A stretch of 64,000 bases of DNA from Mucilaginibacter sp. SG564 (GTDB taxonomy: Bacteria > Bacteroidota > Bacteroidia > Sphingobacteriales > Sphingobacteriaceae): the NCBI RefSeq assembly GCF_013149275.1, contig NZ_JABGNA010000001.1, forward strand, positions 806,001-870,000, written 5' to 3'. Of this stretch, positions 28,268 to 35,220 are shown piece by piece (the first letter of the stretch is position 1; every line of letters starts with the position of its first letter). The notes beneath the pieces were generated by a model that saw only the letters and a list, made by a program, of their open reading frames with translations, was not told the DNA's origin and made no database searches. A program made the position numbers and the translations under genes.

Positions 28268-28702
28268 ATGCTATCTAAAAAAACTAAATACGCAATTAAG
28301 GCATTAGTGATCCTGGGTAAGAACATGGATCAGCCGCCAATGCAAATTTCAAAGATCGCTGAGGCCGAACGTATCCCCAAGAAATTCCTGGAGCAAATAC
28401 TGCTCGATTTACGGAATGCAGGTTTCCTGTACAGCAAAAAAGGTGCAGGTGGTGGTTACAGCTTAAATCGTGATCCTAAAGAGATATTCCTCGTAAGTAT
28501 TATGCGTATCACGGATGGCCCTATTGCTATGGTGCCTTGCGCCAGTCTTAACTTTTATCACAAATGCGATGAGTGTCACCAGGAAACTACCTGTGGCATC
28601 CGCGATGTATTTGTTGATGTTCGTGATGCCACGTTAAAAATATTAAGTGAGACCAGCATCGCTGATATCATCTCGCGGGAGCAAACGCTTATTCATACTT
28701 AA
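28268..28702 (+). CDS. Rrf2-family transcriptional regulator
   Basis: The 144-residue winged-helix regulator starts MLSKKTKYAIKALVILG. Its recognition region ERIPKKFLEQILLDLRNAGF and the wing KKGAGGGYSL are typical of Rrf2/IscR/CymR proteins. Four cysteines (Cys91, Cys100, Cys103, Cys109) in the effector loop could hold an Fe-S cluster or sense thiols. Its place before sulfite reductase and CysH, and a 10-bp motif shared by both promoters, make it the likely local regulator of sulfur assimilation. That role is inference. Confidence 0.9.
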   Translation: MLSKKTKYAIKALVILGKNMDQPPMQISKIAEAERIPKKFLEQILLDLRNAGFLYSKKGAGGGYSLNRDPKEIFLVSIMRITDGPIAMVPCASLNFYHKCDECHQETTCGIRDVFVDVRDATLKILSETSIADIISREQTLIHT

Positions 28703-28801
28703 AAAGCTTATTGACCGCTGTTAAAATTTAAGATAATCCTTAAATTGCATTGCTTTTCGGAAACTTGTAAACCGGGGCGCCTTATCACTTCATATCCAAA
28801 A

Positions 28802-30295
28802 ATGAAATATTTGCTTATACCCCTGTTTTGCATTGCTTCGGTTGTCAATATTTCCGCGCAGACTGTACATTTTTATAGCGGAGCAAAGATTCCTGATTAT
28901 GATAGCATGTCATTTCGTATGTTTGAGCAGGACAGCACGTCGCTGTATGCCATCCGTTATGATAAAAAGGATTATTTCTTAGACATTTATGAGAAAGAGC
29001 TCTTAAAGAACGAGGCTCATATAAAAGTTCCTCTCCCACCTAAAGATTCGATCCAGTACAGTTTTGAAAATCTTTTTGTTTTCAAAGATAACTTCAGTGT
29101 ATTCTACTCCTATTTCGACGAAAAAAACTTATGCAAAAAGTTAGAAATGTTGAACTTTAAAAGAAATGGAGAAAAAATAGGTGCAGCTAAACTGATAGAT
29201 ACTTCAGGCGGAAAAAATGCGCGGAAAGCTGGCAGTTTTTCTATCCTTAATAGCAAAGCAGCTAAAGAGTTTCTTTCATACGGGTATAAAACCGTAAAAG
29301 ATAGCACATATATCAACATCAATCACTTTGATTATACAGGAACCAAAACCCGAACACAGAATATCTCATTGGGCAAAGACCCCGGATATGAAGTTTATTC
29401 GGCGTTTGATGATAAATGGGATCTGTATCGCTTAACCAGAAGTAGGTTAAGGAACAAAAATGTTAAATGGAACGTTATAGTCTACTCTCCTTCGTCCAAT
29501 ACTCCGCAAATCATCGAACTGAAGCAACTCTCAAAAGATACTATTTCCCTGTCGGGCAGAGGCATGTCCTACGTCGATGATCATGACCAGATTAATTTAT
29601 TATTACCTTATACAACTCCGTCTTCGGATAAAAATGCGGTGGGAGCATATATTGTACAGATAGATACAAAAAGCTATAAGTTGGTAAAAGAAGTGGCCAT
29701 TCCATTTAAAACCGGCAGTAGTGGTGACAGTGATAATGCCGATAATGATGATTTTTCTTTGTCGTCATGTATCCCCATGCAAATTATTACTACAGCCAAT
29801 AATGGATTACGGATCGTATTTGAAAGCAGGCTCAGAACCACCACAACCTATTATGGTATTAAACTCCAAAATGAGTTTGATATTGGCGATATTATTACTG
29901 TTGATGTTGATAGCAATTACGTTGCAAAACAAATTAACCGTATAAAGAAAAAGCAGCATACCAACGAAGAAAAATTTCAGTTTACCGGATACGCGCCTTT
30001 AACTTATAAGGGAAAAAGTTATTTCCTTTATAACGAGCTCCCCCGAAACTTACAATGCCCACCAGATGAAATGAAGAAGGTAAACTCTTCAAAAACTGAT
30101 GAAACTGTGGTTATTTACGCAACAATAGATAGCGGTAAGGTGCAAAGAAATATACTGATTAATAAACCACCAAAATCAGATACGGACGCCATTTTTCCGG
30201 GTTCTGTTTTCCGGGACAAAAATAAAAGGCAAGTAATTTATTTACTCCGGAAAAAGGAAACCGATATGTATCTCACAAAGATCTTTATCGAGTAA
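28802..30295 (+). CDS. Secreted protein of unknown function in the sulfur locus
   Basis: A 497-residue protein with a signal peptide (MKYLLIPLFCIASVVNISAQ). The start is at 28802; an in-frame extension from a TTG at 28745 would bury the signal sequence. The rest is polar and beta-rich with scattered YxxK and FDDKWDLYRL stretches and no domain I recognise; a beta-propeller is possible. It lies between the Rrf2 gene and the sulfite reductase leader, but nothing in it points to sulfur chemistry. Confidence 0.75.
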   Translation: MKYLLIPLFCIASVVNISAQTVHFYSGAKIPDYDSMSFRMFEQDSTSLYAIRYDKKDYFLDIYEKELLKNEAHIKVPLPPKDSIQYSFENLFVFKDNFSVFYSYFDEKNLCKKLEMLNFKRNGEKIGAAKLIDTSGGKNARKAGSFSILNSKAAKEFLSYGYKTVKDSTYININHFDYTGTKTRTQNISLGKDPGYEVYSAFDDKWDLYRLTRSRLRNKNVKWNVIVYSPSSNTPQIIELKQLSKDTISLSGRGMSYVDDHDQINLLLPYTTPSSDKNAVGAYIVQIDTKSYKLVKEVAIPFKTGSSGDSDNADNDDFSLSSCIPMQIITTANNGLRIVFESRLRTTTTYYGIKLQNEFDIGDIITVDVDSNYVAKQINRIKKKQHTNEEKFQFTGYAPLTYKGKSYFLYNELPRNLQCPPDEMKKVNSSKTDETVVIYATIDSGKVQRNILINKPPKSDTDAIFPGSVFRDKNKRQVIYLLRKKETDMYLTKIFIE

Positions 30296-30359
30296 GCAAC
30301 AGTATAATTATTTCAATCTAATTCTGGATACGCGCTTCTTATAATCTCACCAAACTGTC

Positions 30360-30394
30360 AAATGGTAATTTTTTTCAATTAAATTCTACCATTT
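30360..30394. promoter_or_regulatory. Inverted repeat AAATGGTA-N19-TACCATTT upstream of the sulfite reductase promoter
   Basis: Perfect 8-bp arms at 30360-30367 and 30387-30394 with a T-rich spacer. The right arm abuts the CCCTATAGTAT motif. It may be an operator or the terminator of the preceding gene. Confidence 0.4.
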
Positions 30395-30395
30395 C

Positions 30396-30416
30396 CCTAT
30401 AGTATGTATATATTTG
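30396..30416 (+). promoter_or_regulatory. Sulfite reductase promoter with Rrf2-like motif
   Basis: CCTATAGTAT (30396-30405) is identical to the motif at the Rrf2 promoter and lies just before the -7 box TATATTTG (30409-30416). No -33 TTTG is visible, as expected for a regulated promoter. Confidence 0.55.
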
Positions 30417-30420
30417 GGGA

Positions 30421-30498
30421 ATGAATACCTTCAACAGGAATATTTACTACAAAAATCTGATGTGTTATTGCGTGAGAGACAATAAGGCCAGGCTATAA
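30421..30498 (+). CDS. Candidate Cys-codon leader peptide of the sulfite reductase operon
   Basis: A 25-codon ORF starts five bases after the -7 box, so the message is probably leaderless. It encodes NRNIYYKNLMCYCVRDNK in its middle, with Cys codons at 30463-30465 and 30469-30471 around a Tyr codon. It ends AAG GCC AGG CTA TAA. The AGGCTA and GGC of this end can pair with TAGCCT and GCC in the loop of the terminator downstream. This is the layout of ribosome-mediated transcription attenuation. The peptide itself is probably functionless. Confidence 0.6.
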   Translation: MNTFNRNIYYKNLMCYCVRDNKARL

Positions 30499-30518
30499 TT
30501 TTTGTATTAACCATATAC

Positions 30519-30550
30519 GCCTCTTTAGCCTAAGCCAAAGAGGCTTTTTT
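30519..30550 (+). terminator. Intrinsic terminator in the leader of sulfite reductase (attenuator)
   Basis: GCCTCTTT (30519-30526) and AAAGAGGC (30537-30544) form an 8-bp stem with a T6 run, 22 bases before the sulfite reductase ATG. Its position in a 5' leader, not after a gene, marks it as an attenuator. The loop AGCCTAAGCC can pair with AGGCTA and GGC at the uORF end (30486-30495). Confidence 0.8.
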
Positions 30551-30572
30551 ATAATTGATTAAACGATAAGAT

Positions 30573-32663
30573 ATGCAGAGCTTCAGAACGGAACTGGAGA
30601 ACCCGATAGTTGAAAAAGATATTATTGATCTTGAAAAAAAGATAAGGGCTTTTCGTGAAGGTAAAATTCACGACGAAAAGTTCAGGAGCTTACGTTTGGC
30701 ACGCGGCATTTATGGTCAGCGCCAGCCGGGTGTGCAAATGGTGCGTATCAAGTTGCCATTTGGTAAAGTTACTTTCAAACAGCTGCTGCGTATTGCCGAG
30801 ATATCTGACGAATACGGAAGCCGTAACCTGCACTTAACCACCCGCCAGGATATCCAGATCCATTATGTGAGCCTGGAACGTACACCTGAACTTTGGGCCA
30901 AACTGGAGCAGGATGATATTACCCTGCGCGAAGCTTGCGGTAATACCGTCAGAAACGTTACCGCCTCCCCCGCTTCGGGTATCGATCCGCAGGAACCATT
31001 TGATGTTTCGCCATATGCGCATGCTACTTTCGAGTATTTTTTACGCAACCCGGTATGCCAGGAAATGGGGCGTAAATTCAAAATCTCTTTTTCATCAAGC
31101 GATGCGGACACCGCGTTTTCATATATCCATGATATCGGCGTTATCCCGAAACTGAAGGCCAATGGCGAGCGTGGCTTTAAAGTGCTTTTAGGCGGTGGTT
31201 TAGGCGCCCAACCGCTGTTAGCCAGCATTGTAGAAGAGTTTTTACCCGAAGATCAACTCATCCCTTATATCGAGGCCATCATCCGGGTGTTCGATCGTTA
31301 TGGCGAACGCAATAACCGTAACAAGGCCCGTTTGAAATACCTCATTCAAAAACTTGGATTACAGGAAGTTTTACGTTTAGCGGCTATCGAAAGAACGGCC
31401 ATCAAAGTAAAAAGTTATACTATCGACCGTGATGCGGTTCCACAACCTGCCGTTCCGGAAGAAACCGCTTTTGCCGAAGTAAGCATCAGCAACCCTTTCC
31501 GCTATGAGCAATGGTTGGCTACCAACGTGTTTGAACAAAAGCAAAAAGGCTTTTATGGCGTATACATTAAAGTTCCCGTTGGTGATATCTCCTCAGATAC
31601 CGCCCGTGAACTGGTAAAAGTATTACGGCCATTGGTTGCCGACGAGATCCGCGTTACCCAAAACCAGGGATTACTGTTGAAATTTGCCCGCAAAGAGGCG
31701 TTACCAGCCCTGTACCAAGGCTTGGCTAAGCTGGAACTGGCTGCGCCTGGTTTTGACAGCGTGGCTGATGTAACCACCTGCCCTGGTACCGATACCTGCA
31801 ACCTGGGCATCTCCAACAGCATGACCATGGCCCGGGTGCTGGAAGACCTGATCTACAACGAATACGAAGATTTTATTTATAACCGAGATATCAAGATAAA
31901 AATAAGCGGCTGTATGAACTCCTGCGGTCAGCATGGTTTGGCGCATATTGGTTTTCATGGGAGTTCGCTTAAAGCGGGTACCAAGGTGTTACCATCTGTA
32001 CAGGTGATGCTTGGCGGCGGTACCGTTGGCGACGGCGTTGGTCGTGCTGCTGATAGGGTGATCAAGGTACCATCAAAAAGGGCAACCGATGTTTTACGTA
32101 CCCTGCTTGATGATTATAAAGCACTTTCAACAGAAGGCGAATTGTACAACGATTATTACGACAGGCAAGGCAAAGACTATTTTTACCGCTTGCTGAAACC
32201 ACTGGCCGACCTAACCAACTTAACCGATGACGAATTTGTTGACTGGGGTCACCAGGAAACTTTTGTTACCGCCATTGGCGTTGGTGAATGTGCCGGTGTG
32301 ATCATCGACCTGGTAGCAACGCTGTTGTATGAGTCAGAAGAAAAACTGGGCTGGGCCAAGCAATCATTCCAGGCCGGTGCATGGTCTGATGCCATTTATC
32401 ATTCCTATAATACACTGCTAAGCTCAGCTAAAGCGTTGTTACTTGATAAAAGTATAAACACCAGTACGCAGGCCGCTGTTATTCGTGAATTTGATGCCAA
32501 TTATGTAGAAAAAGGCGAATTTGATATCGAAGGCAGCTTTAACGACCTGGTTTTACAGATCAACCAACATGAACCTTCTCAAGAGTTTGCTACAGCTTAC
32601 TTAGCGCAGGCAACCGCGTTTTTAGAAAAAAGTAAAGCAAAAAGAGAGGCTTTGGTACAATAA
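30573..32663 (+). CDS. Siroheme [4Fe-4S] sulfite (nitrite) reductase with C-terminal HEPN domain
   Basis: The 696-residue enzyme has the duplicated ferredoxin-like and siroheme-binding halves of the nitrite/sulfite reductase family, e.g. GSRNLHLTTRQDIQIH. The cluster/siroheme cysteines are Cys403, Cys409, Cys447 and Cys451 (CPGTDTC and CMNSC). After about residue 575 comes a HEPN-like helical domain (SEEKLGWAKQSFQAGAWSDA), an addition seen in Bacteroidota homologues. Its neighbours CysH and a siroheme-synthase fusion point to assimilatory sulfite reduction to sulfide. The preceding leader suggests attenuation by cysteine supply. Confidence 0.93.
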   Translation: MQSFRTELENPIVEKDIIDLEKKIRAFREGKIHDEKFRSLRLARGIYGQRQPGVQMVRIKLPFGKVTFKQLLRIAEISDEYGSRNLHLTTRQDIQIHYVSLERTPELWAKLEQDDITLREACGNTVRNVTASPASGIDPQEPFDVSPYAHATFEYFLRNPVCQEMGRKFKISFSSSDADTAFSYIHDIGVIPKLKANGERGFKVLLGGGLGAQPLLASIVEEFLPEDQLIPYIEAIIRVFDRYGERNNRNKARLKYLIQKLGLQEVLRLAAIERTAIKVKSYTIDRDAVPQPAVPEETAFAEVSISNPFRYEQWLATNVFEQKQKGFYGVYIKVPVGDISSDTARELVKVLRPLVADEIRVTQNQGLLLKFARKEALPALYQGLAKLELAAPGFDSVADVTTCPGTDTCNLGISNSMTMARVLEDLIYNEYEDFIYNRDIKIKISGCMNSCGQHGLAHIGFHGSSLKAGTKVLPSVQVMLGGGTVGDGVGRAADRVIKVPSKRATDVLRTLLDDYKALSTEGELYNDYYDRQGKDYFYRLLKPLADLTNLTDDEFVDWGHQETFVTAIGVGECAGVIIDLVATLLYESEEKLGWAKQSFQAGAWSDAIYHSYNTLLSSAKALLLDKSINTSTQAAVIREFDANYVEKGEFDIEGSFNDLVLQINQHEPSQEFATAYLAQATAFLEKSKAKREALVQ

Positions 32664-32687
32664 TAAAATTGTTAAAGAATAGTAAGC

Positions 32688-34196
32688 ATGTCATTATTGC
32701 CCAAAGATAGCAGCATAACCAAGGTTCAGAACCAGGATACTGGGGGCAATCAATTGTTTCCCGTGTTTTTAAAGCTGAACGACCTGCATACCGTACTGGT
32801 AGGCGGAGGTAATGTTGGGTTGGAAAAACTGACCGCTATTTTAAATAACAGCACCCATGCCAAAGTAACCGTGATATCCCGTGAGTTTTTAACGGAAATA
32901 CACGAACTGGCTGCTCAATATGACGGCTTAACCGTTATTCAGAAATCCTTTACCGATGATGATCTGAATGATGCCGAAGTAGTGATAGCCGCTACTAACG
33001 ATAGCGATCTGAACAAATATATCCGCCAGGCAGCACATGACCGCAAATTGCTGATCAACGTGGCTGATAAACCTGAGCTTTGCGATTTTTACCTCGCATC
33101 CATCGTTCAAAAAGGCGATTTGAAGCTGGCGATATCCACCAACGGTAAATCGCCAACCATAGCCAAACGCTTAAAGGAAGTGCTCAACGAAAGTATCCCT
33201 GACGAGTTGGATACCACTCTGCAGCAAATGAGCGAACTGCGCAATACCCTCGCCGGTGATTTTGCCGACAAGGTTAAAACTTTAAATAAAGTAACCTCGG
33301 TACTGGTTGAGCCTAAAATTACCGTTAATAAAAATTTTATCTGGCTTATCTGGTCAACCATTATCATTTCCCTGGCGGTTGTTATTTCCGCTTTGTATTA
33401 CAGGGAACCTCAGTTTAAATCATTTATAGAGGGTGTACCTCCACAGTTTTATTACTTTTTGGGGGCTGGTTTCCTGTTTGCACTGGTTGATGGCGCTATA
33501 GGTATGTCATATGGCGTTACTTCTACCAGTTTCTCCCTCTCAATGGGTATCCCTCCTGCATCTGCCAGTATGGGTGTCCACCTGTCAGAGATATTGAGTT
33601 GTGGTATAGCCGGCTGGATGCATTTTCGTATGGGTAATATCAACTGGAAGCTTTTTAAATTATTGGTAATACCCGGCATTATCGGAGCTATTACAGGTGC
33701 TACGTTATTATCATCATTGGAGCATTATAGCATGTATACCAAGCCGGTAGTGTCTTTATATACATTAATACTTGGATGGGTTATCCTGTCAAAAGCTTTT
33801 AATATCAAGCGTAAAAAATCGACCGATAAAGTAAAGCGCATTTCGTTATTAGGTTTAGGTGGCGGCTTTATTGACGCGGTTGGCGGCGGCGGTTGGGGAT
33901 CAATCGTATTGTCAACTTTGATAGCTGGTGGCCGTAGTCCTATATTTTCATTAGGTACTGTAAAATTAGCACGTTTTTTTGTTGCTATAGCCGGTTCTAT
34001 TACCTTTATTAGTTTGGTAACCAGCGATCATTGGCCTGCAGTAGCTGGTTTAATATTGGGTAGCGCATTGGCATCGCCTATAGCGGCCCGTATCTCTAAT
34101 AAAATATCCACCAAAACCATTATGGTTTCTGTAGGTATTATCGTAATACTGGTAAGTATCAAATCGATAGTCGCCTTTATTACCAAAGTTTTGTAA
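32688..34196 (+). CDS. Fusion of siroheme-synthase N-domain (precorrin-2 dehydrogenase/ferrochelatase) and TSUP transporter
   Basis: Residues 1-205 form a Met8/CysG-N type NAD-binding protein: TVLVGGGNVGLEKL, VIAATNDSDLNKYI, ADKPELCDFYLASI, STNGKSPTIAKRLKE. It should oxidise precorrin-2 and insert iron to make siroheme. From about residue 220 there are eight or so membrane segments of the TSUP (TauE/SafE) family with DGAIGMSYGVTSTSFSLSMG and IDAVGGGGWGSI. The fused pump should move sulfite or another sulfur anion across the inner membrane. It lies 24 bases after sulfite reductase, so one chain both supplies its cofactor and handles its substrate. Confidence 0.88.
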   Translation: MSLLPKDSSITKVQNQDTGGNQLFPVFLKLNDLHTVLVGGGNVGLEKLTAILNNSTHAKVTVISREFLTEIHELAAQYDGLTVIQKSFTDDDLNDAEVVIAATNDSDLNKYIRQAAHDRKLLINVADKPELCDFYLASIVQKGDLKLAISTNGKSPTIAKRLKEVLNESIPDELDTTLQQMSELRNTLAGDFADKVKTLNKVTSVLVEPKITVNKNFIWLIWSTIIISLAVVISALYYREPQFKSFIEGVPPQFYYFLGAGFLFALVDGAIGMSYGVTSTSFSLSMGIPPASASMGVHLSEILSCGIAGWMHFRMGNINWKLFKLLVIPGIIGAITGATLLSSLEHYSMYTKPVVSLYTLILGWVILSKAFNIKRKKSTDKVKRISLLGLGGGFIDAVGGGGWGSIVLSTLIAGGRSPIFSLGTVKLARFFVAIAGSITFISLVTSDHWPAVAGLILGSALASPIAARISNKISTKTIMVSVGIIVILVSIKSIVAFITKVL

Positions 34197-34197
34197 C

Positions 34198-34908
34198 ATG
34201 AGTGAAGTAGTTAAACATATACAAAAAGTAATTGCAGGTCTCGACCCTGTTGAGGCCCTGCGCGAACTCGCCGAGCTATTTCCCGGCGAAATCGTGTTCT
34301 CTACCAGTTTTGGTTGGGAAGATCAGGCCATCAGCCACATGATATTTGCCAATAACTTGCCAATTAAAGTTTTTACCCTTGAAACCGGCCGCCTTTTCCG
34401 CGAAACCTACTCTGTTTGGAGCAGCACTATGGACAGGTATAAACAACCCATACACGCCTATTATCCCGACCGCGATCTGCTGGAAGAAATGGTAAACAAA
34501 AAGGGCCCCAACAGCTTTTATGAGTCTGTAGAGAACCGTAAAGAGTGCTGCGGTATCCGAAAGATAGAGCCCTTGAAACGCGCGCTTAAAGGCAATAAAT
34601 TATGGATCACCGGTATCCGTGCCGATCAATCTGCCAACCGCCATGATATGGAAAACGTAGAGTGGGACGAGCAAAACCTGCTGGCCAAGTTCCACCCTAT
34701 TTTTAGCTGGACATTAGATGATGTTAAAGCCTATATCAAACAATATAACATTCCCTATAACTCCCTGCATGATAAAGGCTTTCCCAGCATTGGCTGTATG
34801 CCTTGTACACGTGCTGTTGCCGAAGGCGAGGACTTCCGCGCCGGCCGCTGGTGGTGGGAAGATCAGTCTAAAAAGGAATGCGGACTGCACGAAGTGAAAC
34901 AGCATTAA
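34198..34908 (+). CDS. cysH: Phosphoadenylyl/adenylyl-sulfate reductase
   Basis: The 236-residue enzyme reduces activated sulfate to sulfite. STSFGWEDQAI is the PAPS-reductase P-loop-like motif. The CC pair (Cys117-Cys118) and CMPC (Cys200, Cys203) bind a [4Fe-4S] cluster, which marks the APS-reductase type. The catalytic Cys228 is in the C-terminal KKECGLH. The gene starts one base after the fusion gene stop and belongs to the same operon. ATP sulfurylase genes are not in the window. Confidence 0.95.
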   Translation: MSEVVKHIQKVIAGLDPVEALRELAELFPGEIVFSTSFGWEDQAISHMIFANNLPIKVFTLETGRLFRETYSVWSSTMDRYKQPIHAYYPDRDLLEEMVNKKGPNSFYESVENRKECCGIRKIEPLKRALKGNKLWITGIRADQSANRHDMENVEWDEQNLLAKFHPIFSWTLDDVKAYIKQYNIPYNSLHDKGFPSIGCMPCTRAVAEGEDFRAGRWWWEDQSKKECGLHEVKQH

Positions 34909-34937
34909 ACAAAGACGCTTTTTTGAATTATACACTC

Positions 34938-34974
34938 AAAGCCGGTATGGTCATCAGATCATCCGGTTTTTTTG
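34938..34974 (+). terminator. Intrinsic terminator after cysH
   Basis: AAAGCCGG with partial extension pairs with CATCCGGTTT; a T7 run follows. Confidence 0.7.
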
Positions 34975-34994
34975 TTTTAGGAATATAATAACCG

Positions 34995-35131
34995 CGTCAT
35001 TGCTTCGTGCCTCGCAATGACGTGATTTTTAATACTCCCCAACGTTGTCATTTCGAACGAGGAACGAGGAGAAATCTTCTGCTCCGGGCTTATCCGCGCG
35101 TAAAAGATTTCTCACTATCGTTCGAAATGAC
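34995..35131. repeat. Two hairpin repeats in the cysH / TonB receptor gap
   Basis: First hairpin: CGTCATTGC / GCAATGACG (34995-35022). Second: GTCATTTCGAACGA / TCGTTCGAAATGAC (35047-35131), a perfect 14-bp pair with inner arms GAGAAATCTT / AAGATTTCTC. I recall the second as a frequent intergenic repeat of Bacteroidota; not checked here. Confidence 0.75.
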
Positions 35132-35220
35132 AGCGGGTGGAAATTCAATCCCACAAAAAAGCGAATGAGCATTGCTGCCCATCCGCCTTAAAAACTATAT
35201 AAAACGTATTAAAAAAAAGC

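Noticed and set aside
30421..30550. SAM-type riboswitch in the sulfite reductase leader
   Set aside because: No SAM-I, SAM-II or SAM/SAH core was found; the uORF with Cys codons explains the leader better.
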